Part shown: positions 1 through 8,178 of the stretch, piece by piece
Numbering within the stretch: the stretch's first letter is position 1
Layout of the letters: each line of letters begins with the position of its first letter
Origin: Roseburia_C sp051879315
GTDB taxonomy: Bacteria > Bacillota > Clostridia > Lachnospirales > Lachnospiraceae
Direction of reading: 5' to 3'
Assembly (NCBI GenBank): GCA_051879315.1
Contig: JBJELW010000014.1
Coordinates: 1-42,742 of the forward strand
Length of the DNA stretch: 42,742 nt
The notes under the pieces: generated by a model
Told to the model about the DNA's origin: nothing
Databases searched by the model: none
Seen by the model: only the letters and a program-made list of their open reading frames with translations
Translations under genes and position numbers: made by a program

Positions 1-127
1 GCATACGGGGAAAAACAGAAAAACCGGGATATCCCCGTAAAATTAAGCTGCACCTCAGGGAATCTCCTATAACCAAAATTTGCCCCCAACAATTCCCAGC
101 CCAACACCCCTACAACCCCCAATTTGT
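1..127. repeat. End of a dispersed intergenic repeat element (copy 1)
   Basis: This stretch aligns by eye with 33216-33342, with one 1-nt indel and roughly 15 mismatches. It opens with the last unit of the palindromic array found at 33014-33254: TACGGGG at 4-10 and CCCCGTA at 33-39, with the same 29-bp offset between half-sites. A non-palindromic tail follows, ending CAACCCCCAATTTGT (113-127). The reverse complement of that 15-mer occurs exactly at 32582-32596. The array probably continues to the left, outside the window. No ORF of note lies here. Confidence 0.8.
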
Positions 128-241
128 AGAATGCCACAACCTCACAATTACACAAATACGCACTCTCAAGTTGTCCGCCCGTGCCATTTGTATTAGGCCG
201 CACTTTATACCCACAGCTACACCAAAAGCTGCAAATAAACT

Positions 242-1411
242 CTACGACTTAATCAGTCGATCCACGGAATTGAGGATTTCCCGGACCTCCGGGATTTCCT
301 CATGAAATTCCTTCATGAGATTCTCAATCTCCTCCCTCTGTTCGTCCACCACATCCAAATCGTACTCCATCTGTGCCCGCACCTTCTGCCGACGTTCTAA
401 GAGATCGTGTTTGATTTCCACCATCTCCCTCTTATCGATTAGGGCATGGAGCTGATTCTGCCAGATCTGTACATCATAGAGATTGTACTTGCGCAGAAGA
501 CGCAAAAGCTTTCCGGTAAAGTACTCTAAGTCCTCACTGTTTCGCTGGTACTTTTCAAGCTCCCGGACCGCTTCCATGTACTGCTCCCACATATAAGTCA
601 GTTCATAAGAATTATGTACATGATATTTCTCACAGGCGTAGTCCACCGCATTGGTGGAATGTACATATTTGATTTTTGCCTTATTCAGCAGAGAAATGGC
701 ATGGTTCCGGTTAACGTTGGCCCGCCGCATCTCTTTGGTATTATTCTGCATTCTAAGCAGCAGAAAACTTCCCAGCACTGCCGCCACAAACAAAAGCACT
801 GCAAAAAGAATCAGCACATCCAAATCAAACACAAAAAGCATAACCATCAGTGCCCCCAGCAGCAAAACCAGCACCACAAAGGCCACCCAGGAAACAACGC
901 GCAAAATCTTCTGCTCATCCTCCAGTTCCTGATGGTAGTAGGTCCACTCCACTTTCTCCCCTTCCAGGTAATTCATGTCGCGCTTCACTGCAGACTGGTA
1001 TGCCTCATTGGCCTGCAGAGTCCGAATGGCATCCGCCAGGATATCCTCATCCCTCTGCATCTGGGCAAACTGCGACTCCGTAAGCTTTTTTGCACTGTGG
1101 AGATAATCCTCCCTGGACTGGTTCAAAGTCACAATGCTGTTTGCAGTATCTCTCAGGTCCTGGGCTTCCTTTTCCGAAAGATTCTCCAGGGTCTGCACAT
1201 CCGTCAGATAAGCCGTCAGTGTGCGATACTCCTTTTTTTCCTCCTCCAGATTCTTGGCAGTCTGAATGATCTGCTCACAGTGACCCAGCACATAGTGATG
1301 TACCTTCTTGGTGTCTTTCCTTTCCTTCTCACTCAGCACATCCTCTGTCACCGCAGACAATACCTCGGCTATATTCTTTTTTTCCTTCTTCTTACGTCTA
1401 AAAAGTCCCAT
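242..1411 (-). CDS. Coiled-coil protein with a central double membrane segment, function unknown
   Basis: 389 aa. The basic N-terminus (MGLFRRKKKEKK) is followed by about 150 residues of charged, heptad-like helix. A hydrophobic stretch at about residues 172-220 can form two transmembrane helices joined by a short FDLD turn. A second long charged helical region runs to the C-terminus (LRKYNLYDVQIWQNQL, then Glu/Lys-rich). Both soluble arms should therefore face the same side, probably the cytoplasm. The start ATG has GGAG six bases upstream. It is the last gene of a four-gene operon, 32 nt after the TPR-like gene, and presumably anchors or senses for that system at the membrane. I recognise no enzymatic motif. 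The membrane topology is clear; the function is unknown. Confidence 0.85.
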   Translation of the reverse strand: MGLFRRKKKEKKNIAEVLSAVTEDVLSEKERKDTKKVHHYVLGHCEQIIQTAKNLEEEKKEYRTLTAYLTDVQTLENLSEKEAQDLRDTANSIVTLNQSREDYLHSAKKLTESQFAQMQRDEDILADAIRTLQANEAYQSAVKRDMNYLEGEKVEWTYYHQELEDEQKILRVVSWVAFVVLVLLLGALMVMLFVFDLDVLILFAVLLFVAAVLGSFLLLRMQNNTKEMRRANVNRNHAISLLNKAKIKYVHSTNAVDYACEKYHVHNSYELTYMWEQYMEAVRELEKYQRNSEDLEYFTGKLLRLLRKYNLYDVQIWQNQLHALIDKREMVEIKHDLLERRQKVRAQMEYDLDVVDEQREEIENLMKEFHEEIPEVREILNSVDRLIKS

Positions 1412-1443
1412 ATCCTGCTCCGCTAAACCGTCTTTTCATCCCA

Positions 1444-2211
1444 TCATACCGTCTTTTCATTGCTTTCATAGCTGCGTGTCCACTCCCCAATCTGCTGTTC
1501 ATACTGCAGACTCAGCTGGTTTTCATCCCCGGCCTGCTTCAACCGGTTTATAGTTTCAAGCCGCCTGTTGAAATTTTCCGAATATTCCCCTGTATCAGCA
1601 GGCTCTCTGCATGCCATATAATTTGCATTTTCCAATTCTCTTAAACATGCCGGGTCGTTATTGTATTGGTATGCCTGTCCAAAGCACCTGGCTGCTTCCT
1701 GGTATAAAAATAACCCCGCATAGGCAACTCCCATATTGTTCCAGACATTTCCCGTCTGCTCTGCAGAAAGCTTGGGATCCGATCCGGAGGATAAAAGTTC
1801 CTGATAAATGCGAAGCGCCTCATGATAGTGATGATTTTTCACTTTCCGGTCAGCCCGCAGTTTCAATCTTTCCTTAGGTGTCATATTGGCAATATCACAG
1901 AGGGAATGCCGTACCTCTGCTTTCTCTTCTTTGCTGCAAAATCCGTTGGAATCCAGCAAAATCCCCACCAGTTCATCCAATCCGGCCCGTTCCCGCATCT
2001 TTTTGCGCAGAAGTTTCACATTCTCCCCCTGATTCTGTTCCCGTTCCATCCAGTTCAGGAGTTCCTCTGTAAAAAAGGAATCATCCAGATAATCCGTATG
2101 GTTTAACAAAAACCAGCTAAGCTCTTCCATGGAATAGAGATTCATCCCGGTCTGCTCCATATAATAGGGCACTCCAGCCGGTGACTGCACACACAAAATC
2201 AATTCTCCCAT
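1444..2211 (-). CDS. TPR-like helical protein, function unknown
   Basis: 255 aa when started at the ATG at 2211. A GTG three codons upstream (2220) is possible, but the Shine-Dalgarno GAGGTGA overlaps the preceding stop codon and sits correctly for the ATG. The middle carries a TPR-like helix pair (HYHEALRIYQELLSSG, then WNNMGVAYAGLFLYQEAARCF, about residues 130-190) with the usual small residues and Tyr/Phe positions. The N-terminal 100 residues are alpha-helical and acidic. There is no signal peptide, so it should be cytosolic. It lies directly behind the actin/Hsp70-fold gene with stop and ribosome binding site overlapping, which implies translational coupling. A protein-protein adaptor role is inferred from the TPR and the context. 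Confidence 0.82.
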   Translation of the reverse strand: MGELILCVQSPAGVPYYMEQTGMNLYSMEELSWFLLNHTDYLDDSFFTEELLNWMEREQNQGENVKLLRKKMRERAGLDELVGILLDSNGFCSKEEKAEVRHSLCDIANMTPKERLKLRADRKVKNHHYHEALRIYQELLSSGSDPKLSAEQTGNVWNNMGVAYAGLFLYQEAARCFGQAYQYNNDPACLRELENANYMACREPADTGEYSENFNRRLETINRLKQAGDENQLSLQYEQQIGEWTRSYESNEKTV

Positions 2212-2221
2212 ACCTGTCACC

Positions 2222-3451
2222 TCACAATTTCATCTGATGGTTCCATGTCTTCTCGGAACTGCGGTACAATTCTCCAAAGCCCATATCCCGAATCAGAATA
2301 CGTACTTCCTGATCCGACACTGCCTCTGCCTGGATCCGGACGCGGCTCATCCTGGGTGGCCGATTGGGCAAATCGGTCAATTCCAGTGTCTCGATCTTCG
2401 CCTCACGACTGTTGGGAGGCTGCATCCAGAAATCAATGGAATTTTCTCCGTTCAGCAGAATCTCGCAGCTGTGTTTTGCCTCGAAACAGTTTTCCCCTGC
2501 ACGAATCAACGGATAAAATACCATTTCTCCCCGATCCATCACCTTGATACACAGATTCATCTTCATATCATGCTGACCAATATAGACATAATTCCACAGT
2601 TTCTCCTGCCCCTGTATCATGGAGGCATAACATGCTCCTTTAGCATAAAGATTTTTTCCAAGAAACACCCTGCGGCCGCCACACAGGTAAGAAAGAGACT
2701 GTTTCATCCAGTCTCCGTCAAATCCATCCCCGGTGAGATAAACTGCCGAAAAAATTTTCTTTGCAAGCGCATCCTTTGCCACATCGTAAAAGGCAATGTC
2801 CTTATTTCCCAAAAGCGGTCCGTAATCTTTCTCCACCGGCTCCACGGTCTGGGGCGTGGTCCTCGTATCTCTCTCCAGCCTGCAAAAGAAAACATTAGTC
2901 TCTGAATAATCGAACAGTACCGCATCATGAAGAATCAGTTCCTGTTTCTGATTTAGCGCATAATAATAAAAGCTTTCCAAATGGTCAATAATACGGCAGT
3001 TCTCCCGTGGAATCTCCAGCCGCTCTGTCAAATTCCAAACCAGCTGCATGTTATCACGGCTCAGCCTGCGCAGAGTCACTGTGAGACAGCTGATTTCAAA
3101 ACCGCCCAGCAGACGATGAAGCTGTTGCAGCAGTTTTTTTATAAAGAGCGTCAACAGTTCAATGGCTTCGTATTCTTCCTGACCAATAGATATTCTCTCC
3201 CCCATCAGCGCCCGGTTGAATAGTCTGTCACAGCCCTCTCCCTCGCCGCGTTCCACCGCCTCCACTGCTTCTTTTCCATAGCACCACTGCCCCAGGCCAC
3301 GCTTTTTTGTCAGCGCCATGGGAATCTGGTAGATCTCGCTTCCGTTTACCTGACTAAAGGTATCCGGCTCCTCCATCCGGGGAATGCTGTAACTGAGCAA
3401 TGCGTATTTAGTTCCCAGGTCTAAGCCTAAATAGAGTTTTCTTTTTTCCAT
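2222..3451 (-). CDS. Actin/Hsp70-fold ATPase-like protein (DUF5716-like)
   Basis: 409 aa. The N-terminus YLGLDLGTKYALLSYS is a phosphate-1 loop of the actin/Hsp70/sugar-kinase ATPase fold. FDYSETNVFFCRL (about 180-192) is in the place of phosphate-2. AVYLTGDGFDGDW followed by RRVFLGKNLYAKGACYAS (about 236-275) resembles the adenosine motif and the next helix of Hsp70 proteins. The last 120 residues are a beta-rich domain with no recognised motif, in place of an Hsp70 substrate-binding domain. The start ATG has GGAGG eight bases upstream and follows the 1180-aa gene by 8 nt. I recall a DUF5716 family always adjacent to DUF5717 in Lachnospiraceae, but could not check this. The ATPase fold is well supported; substrate and role are unknown. 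Confidence 0.82.
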   Translation of the reverse strand: MEKRKLYLGLDLGTKYALLSYSIPRMEEPDTFSQVNGSEIYQIPMALTKKRGLGQWCYGKEAVEAVERGEGEGCDRLFNRALMGERISIGQEEYEAIELLTLFIKKLLQQLHRLLGGFEISCLTVTLRRLSRDNMQLVWNLTERLEIPRENCRIIDHLESFYYYALNQKQELILHDAVLFDYSETNVFFCRLERDTRTTPQTVEPVEKDYGPLLGNKDIAFYDVAKDALAKKIFSAVYLTGDGFDGDWMKQSLSYLCGGRRVFLGKNLYAKGACYASMIQGQEKLWNYVYIGQHDMKMNLCIKVMDRGEMVFYPLIRAGENCFEAKHSCEILLNGENSIDFWMQPPNSREAKIETLELTDLPNRPPRMSRVRIQAEAVSDQEVRILIRDMGFGELYRSSEKTWNHQMKL

Positions 3452-3459
3452 CCGGCCTC

Positions 3460-6400
3460 CTACTTCAACTGATAGCAGGCTTCATTGCGCTGCTGCAGTA
3501 TATCATACTGTTTCATCAACTGTTCCGCGGCATCATAATCCTGCATGGATAGTTCGAAACTCATCCGGTTCAGCAGGTCGTATTTGCTGAACTGTTCCGA
3601 TGAGCACAGTTCCCGCTGACTAAGGCTTCCGCTTTCCGTCACGTTCTGGCCCTGCTCGGTCTCCTCGCAGATATAGTACTGTACCTCTTCCCCAAAGAAA
3701 AGAATGAACTCCTTCACATAGATTCCGGGATACATCTCCGTCATATCTTCTTTCACAAAGTCTCCCTGTTTTCCGGACTGGATTACCACCTGCAATCCCG
3801 GTTTGCTGCGATACTCCACAAACCGGCGATCAAACAGCTGATACCGGTACAAAAGTTCCTCCGGCAATTTCCGATAAAAGTCAAAATACATCTGTCTATC
3901 CAGAAGTTCCTGCAGAATCTCCCGGGCAATTTCCCCGTTCACACGGTCCTCTCCAATCAGATGCTGTTCCACCATGCCATAAAGCAAAGCGAGCTTCATA
4001 ATATCGGTCAGAGGATCCTGATCCTTATACCTCTGCAAAAGCTCGTTGATCAGACCGTCCATGCCAAGGCCCTCTCGCACAAAGTAGTAATAAGAAAAAT
4101 AATTGCAATAAGCATCCCGCAGCAATCGGGTCACTCCCTGCTTCTTATGACTTTCATAAATCTGCTGAATCTGATCCACAAATTCCGTTGTGTACAACAT
4201 CTGCACCAGAAGCCGTTCCTCCAGTTCATATGTGTTGATCTCAAACTTTTGCGCCTCCTCCCAGATTTTGGCCATGGTCCGGGTGGGACCCAGGTAATAT
4301 CTGGCCAGATACTGCAGCATCTGTGCACTGTATTTGTGACTGCGAAAAGTATTTTCACAGAGAATGATCAAAAAGTCATCGCTTTCCTCTTCCATCTGCT
4401 GGATTTCGTAATTGCACAATGCCACCAGGCGTTCCGGCGAAATTCCTAAAAATCCGTATTCCCGAACATTCTGATATGCCTGATCATAAAGCTGCAGACG
4501 AATCATCTGTTCCATCATATAGGCTCTGGCCTTTCGATCCAAAAAAGTCAGATCACTGTGCATCAGCAACGAGCATACCTTTTGCTGATCCTGTTGTCTG
4601 TCATAAAAATCCACTGCTTCCGGATAAAGCGCACATCGAAAATCAGGGCGCAGATGTTCGCAATCCAGCAAATGGTAGAAAAATGGTGCATCTTCCGGTA
4701 CCAGCATCCGGCTTTTCCAGCGGGAACTAAAATGGTAGAGCAGATAATTTTCTTCATCCTGCGCATACTCCATACAGGTTTTATAATATCGTCCCGGCCG
4801 GATCAGCCGCTCAATCTGGTAAGGAATCCCTCCCACGTAACGATTGCCGCCGGCATCCTCTAAAATAATGGCATAATCCTTAGAATAGAGCTGGAAATAA
4901 GCCTTTCCATGTACCAGAGGGATCTTCTGCACAGTCTGCAGCTGCCGGTGAATGACATACATACACACTGCTTTCGATGAGAAACAGTTCATCCGATATG
5001 TAAACAGGATTTTGGACAAGGGGCGTGCCATGGGCCCCTGTATTCCACCCTGTTCTAATAATTCCACATAAATAATGGCCAGATTATCATCAATATGACC
5101 TTCTGTAATCTGATTTAAGGCAAATTCTTCCATTGATTTCCGGTAACGGGCATAACACTCCGGTTCCTCCTCCTTGTGGAGAATGATATTGGCAATCAGA
5201 GCTGCCTTTTGCCGGTAGGGCAACGTACTGTTATACTGGAAATACATCTGAACCATTTTGGGAATTTTCGACAAATCCTGCACATCCATGGTGATCAGGT
5301 AAGCCTCGTTTAATCCTGCGATTCTCAGATCCGCTTCAATTCCCCGGGCAAACCACACATGCATGGCTGGTTCAAATCTCTGGCAACGCACCAAATAGGT
5401 GCAGAGAGCCGTCAGCATCTCCTCCTGTCCATATTTCTCATAACAGATACTCATCATGCGATACAGTCTTGGATCATAGCCGTGCCTTGTGCCGGATAGC
5501 ATAGCAATCTGCAAGGACATATTTCTCGTAAGGCCATCATGCCGCATGGCCCAGTACAATACCCGCAATTCCGTCTCTCCCAAACGAACCAACAGGTGAG
5601 GTTCCTGCCAAAACAGATAGTACAGCTCCACATAGAAGAAGGGGCTGTTCACTCCGTCCTCGATCCGGCTCTCAATTGCCCGAAGACGCCTCTGTGAATC
5701 CATACAATATTCTTCTTTCAGGAAAAGCAGGATCCAAAACACCCGGATATCCTGTCCTGTTTTGCGGTATATTTTCTCAATCTGCTCTGTGACACGATTA
5801 ATATAACTCTCCTCACGCTGACGCAGGGTACACAGATACAGATAATAGGCATATAGCGGCGTAGTGCGGTCCTTCCCCCCTCTGTTCCAATCATCCAGGA
5901 TCCATTCTGCCTCCTGTCTCTGATTGCTGATAAGATATGCCTGGGCTTTCATCAGACGATACCAGTCCTGCTCCGGTTCCAGTGCCAACAAATGGTCCAG
6001 AAGCTCCACCGTTTTCACCGCCCAAAGGCCTCCTCCAATTTTTTTCATGCGATATGAGAGATAATAAGTGGTAAAATCGGACAACGCCTGCTGTTTCTTC
6101 CTGTGCAGCCTGCGTTCCTCCTCGCCAGCTTTATCTCCCATATCCACCATAATCTGATAAACTTCCCGCTGATAGGCATTCTCCAGAACCAGAGCCCCAA
6201 AGTTTTTCCCGGCATGCAGCCGTTCCGTATCGATATAATAGGGCACCTGGCTGACACTTCCCACAAAATCCTCCGTAGTATAATGCTCCCGCTCGGGGCG
6301 GAGAAAATCTCCATCTGCCATCACATCAAATTCCACAAATCCCCATCCGCTTTTTCGCACAAAAACCCGCTCCTGCTGGCTCTCATCCATCCTGCCAAAC

Positions 6401-7002
6401 TCTGGTGTCTCCTCCTCCACCACAAAGGTAACGGCCACCTTTTGTCCCGCGGCCACAAGAAACTCCTCCATATTGGACATGGTAGCCTGTCCCCTGCCCA
6501 GGCCTTCATAATACAAGCGCTGCTGCAGCTGATCCTCCCGAAGAATATTGCGAAAAGCCGAAGAGATAAAAATATGGAAAGCCTCCCGGTAATCCGCCTG
6601 TGCCAGTCTGGTAAAGTCCTCCAGCGAACGGATTTTCCCCACGGAGGATTCCGCATATAACTTGGTGACAGACACAACAAAAGAAAGGTTATATTCGACC
6701 TGGTTGCATATGATGCAAAATTCCCCTTTTTGAATATCCCCTTCGACAAATCCCTCGCTATGAAATTCGTATCTGATTTCTACCTCTTCCCCCTCAAACT
6801 CCGGCGTCAGACACTCCATGTATGGATTGGAGGTATACACCAATCCCCGTATCTTTTTATGATTGGTAACAGTGATTTTAAAACTGCCACTATAATTCTG
6901 ACCTTCTAAAACCTCAATCTCAATTTTTTCCGGAGCAATGGACAGGATAGGTTCAACCTGCTGAAACTTCCCCAAAGCAAGTTGTCTGATCCGCTTTTGC
7001 AC
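3460..7002 (-). CDS. Very large helical-repeat protein (DUF5717-like)
   Basis: 1180 aa, apparently starting at GTG (7002) with AGGTGA just upstream. Residues about 15-115 alternate hydrophobic residues like an Ig/cadherin-type beta sandwich (ILSIAPEKIEIEVLEGQ, then FVVSVTK). A segment around 190-260 is a second such region. The rest, about 290-1000, is almost entirely helical and reads like degenerate TPR/SEL1-type repeats rich in Tyr, Leu and Arg. The last 100 residues are beta-rich (YPGIYVKEFILFFGEEVQYY). There is no signal peptide or membrane segment. It is the first gene of the four-gene operon and its promoter lies at 7060-7088. I recall this as the DUF5717 family; size and layout fit a scaffold. 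No catalytic motif is visible. Confidence 0.85.
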   Translation of the reverse strand: MQKRIRQLALGKFQQVEPILSIAPEKIEIEVLEGQNYSGSFKITVTNHKKIRGLVYTSNPYMECLTPEFEGEEVEIRYEFHSEGFVEGDIQKGEFCIICNQVEYNLSFVVSVTKLYAESSVGKIRSLEDFTRLAQADYREAFHIFISSAFRNILREDQLQQRLYYEGLGRGQATMSNMEEFLVAAGQKVAVTFVVEEETPEFGRMDESQQERVFVRKSGWGFVEFDVMADGDFLRPEREHYTTEDFVGSVSQVPYYIDTERLHAGKNFGALVLENAYQREVYQIMVDMGDKAGEEERRLHRKKQQALSDFTTYYLSYRMKKIGGGLWAVKTVELLDHLLALEPEQDWYRLMKAQAYLISNQRQEAEWILDDWNRGGKDRTTPLYAYYLYLCTLRQREESYINRVTEQIEKIYRKTGQDIRVFWILLFLKEEYCMDSQRRLRAIESRIEDGVNSPFFYVELYYLFWQEPHLLVRLGETELRVLYWAMRHDGLTRNMSLQIAMLSGTRHGYDPRLYRMMSICYEKYGQEEMLTALCTYLVRCQRFEPAMHVWFARGIEADLRIAGLNEAYLITMDVQDLSKIPKMVQMYFQYNSTLPYRQKAALIANIILHKEEEPECYARYRKSMEEFALNQITEGHIDDNLAIIYVELLEQGGIQGPMARPLSKILFTYRMNCFSSKAVCMYVIHRQLQTVQKIPLVHGKAYFQLYSKDYAIILEDAGGNRYVGGIPYQIERLIRPGRYYKTCMEYAQDEENYLLYHFSSRWKSRMLVPEDAPFFYHLLDCEHLRPDFRCALYPEAVDFYDRQQDQQKVCSLLMHSDLTFLDRKARAYMMEQMIRLQLYDQAYQNVREYGFLGISPERLVALCNYEIQQMEEESDDFLIILCENTFRSHKYSAQMLQYLARYYLGPTRTMAKIWEEAQKFEINTYELEERLLVQMLYTTEFVDQIQQIYESHKKQGVTRLLRDAYCNYFSYYYFVREGLGMDGLINELLQRYKDQDPLTDIMKLALLYGMVEQHLIGEDRVNGEIAREILQELLDRQMYFDFYRKLPEELLYRYQLFDRRFVEYRSKPGLQVVIQSGKQGDFVKEDMTEMYPGIYVKEFILFFGEEVQYYICEETEQGQNVTESGSLSQRELCSSEQFSKYDLLNRMSFELSMQDYDAAEQLMKQYDILQQRNEACYQLK

Positions 7003-7029
7003 TGTGTCACCTGCTTTTGTTGCTTTTTG

Positions 7030-7057
7030 TTGCTTTTTCTTCTATTACAGTTATAAT
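7030..7057 (+). promoter_or_regulatory. Promoter of the HisC/CobD-like gene
   Basis: TTGCTT (7030-7035) and TATAAT (7052-7057) are separated by 16 bp. The start codon is at 7090, with AAAGGAAAGAGG as the ribosome binding site. It overlaps the opposing operon promoter. The -10 is perfect; the -35 is a 4/6 match. Confidence 0.55.
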
Positions 7058-7059
7058 AG

Positions 7060-7088
7060 ATTATAAACCAAAAGGAAAGAGGAATCAA
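7060..7088 (-). promoter_or_regulatory. Promoter of the four-gene DUF5717/DUF5716 operon
   Basis: On the minus strand, TTGATT (7088-7083), a 17-bp spacer and TATAAT (7065-7060) give a near-consensus sigma-A promoter about 50 nt before the GTG start. Its -35 lies over the ribosome binding site region of the divergent gene at 7090, so the two promoters overlap and may exclude each other. Confidence 0.65.
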
Positions 7089-7089
7089 C

Positions 7090-8178
7090 ATGATTAAACA
7101 TACAGACCATTTTCACGGAAGCGATCTTGAAAAAATTGAAAAAATTTATGGAATAAAAAAGGAAGACATCGTAAGTTTCTCCGCCAATGTCAATCCATTG
7201 GGCGTTTCCCCCAAGCTTCGAAGCACTCTGGCATCCCACATTGATGCCATCACCACATACCCGGATCGGGAATACACCTCCCTGCGTAACTGTATCGCCG
7301 ACTATACCGGCACCGAGGCAGACCGTGTGATCGTGGGCAACGGATCCACAGAGCTGATTTCGCTGTTTATCCAGATCAAGCATCCGAAAAAAGCCTTTGT
7401 CATTGGTCCCACTTACTCTGAGTATGAGCGTGAAATTTCCTTAGGTGGCGGTACCACCCTATACTATCCGCTCCGTGAGGAAAATGACTTTATTCTGGAT
7501 GTGGATGATTTTACCTCCAGCCTCAACGAAAGCATTGATCTGGTGGTAATCTGCAATCCTAACAATCCCACCTCCTCCTGCATTGACCGTCACACCATGC
7601 GCCGGATCTTAGATGTGTGCAAGCGCTTCGATATCTTTGTGATGGTGGACGAGACCTATGTGGAATTTGCTGAAAATGTGGAGGAAATCACAGCCGTCTC
7701 CCTGACCAGCTACTACAACAATATCATTATCCTCAGAGGAACCTCCAAATTCTTTGCAGCGCCGGGACTTCGATTAGGCTACGCCATCACAGGAAATCAG
7801 GATCTGATCAAACTGATCAACACCCGTAAGAATCCATGGACCATTAACTCCCTTGCAGTCATTGCCGGCGAGATCATGTTTACTGACAAGGAATATATCA
7901 AAAATACCAGAGAGCTGATTTCCTCCGAGCGGGAACGTATCTATGAGATACTAAAAAATCATCCCGACTTTAAGGTATATCGACCCTCCGGCAACTTTAT
8001 GCTGGTAAAACTCTTAAGAACAGATGTCACCTCCCAGGACCTGTTCGACAAGGCGATCCGGCAGGGTATGATGATCCGTGACTGCTCCACTTTTCCATTT
8101 TTAAATAATAAATATATCCGGTTCTGCTTTATGAGCCGTGAGATGAATGACCGCCTTCTGTCCTGTCTTCTCTCCTAA
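7090..8178 (+). CDS. PLP-dependent aminotransferase/decarboxylase, HisC/CobD type
   Basis: 362 aa fold-type I class II aminotransferase. The opening HGSDLEKIEKIYGIKKEDIVSFSANVNPLG is, in pieces, typical of CobD (threonine-phosphate decarboxylase) and of the related HisC-like proteins. Further landmarks are NGSTELI (about 80), CNPNNPTSS with the PLP-facing Asn (about 155), the MVDETY aspartate (about 184), and the Schiff-base lysine in GTSKFFAAPGLRLGY (about 220). Length fits the family. It stands alone on the plus strand; no cobalamin or histidine gene is next to it, so the substrate cannot be assigned. It converges with the metallo-hydrolase gene, overlapping it by 4 nt at the stops. Confidence 0.88.
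   Translation: MIKHTDHFHGSDLEKIEKIYGIKKEDIVSFSANVNPLGVSPKLRSTLASHIDAITTYPDREYTSLRNCIADYTGTEADRVIVGNGSTELISLFIQIKHPKKAFVIGPTYSEYEREISLGGGTTLYYPLREENDFILDVDDFTSSLNESIDLVVICNPNNPTSSCIDRHTMRRILDVCKRFDIFVMVDETYVEFAENVEEITAVSLTSYYNNIIILRGTSKFFAAPGLRLGYAITGNQDLIKLINTRKNPWTINSLAVIAGEIMFTDKEYIKNTRELISSERERIYEILKNHPDFKVYRPSGNFMLVKLLRTDVTSQDLFDKAIRQGMMIRDCSTFPFLNNKYIRFCFMSREMNDRLLSCLLS

Noticed and set aside
614..1426. 270-codon plus-strand ORF
   Set aside because: It is antisense to the coiled-coil gene, rich in His/Gln/Ile in the way a complement of Glu/Lys codons is, and lacks a ribosome binding site.
6736..6750. Further Spo0A box (TTCGACA) in the 1180-aa gene
   Set aside because: It lies deep in coding sequence; a 7-mer is expected by chance several times in a window this size.
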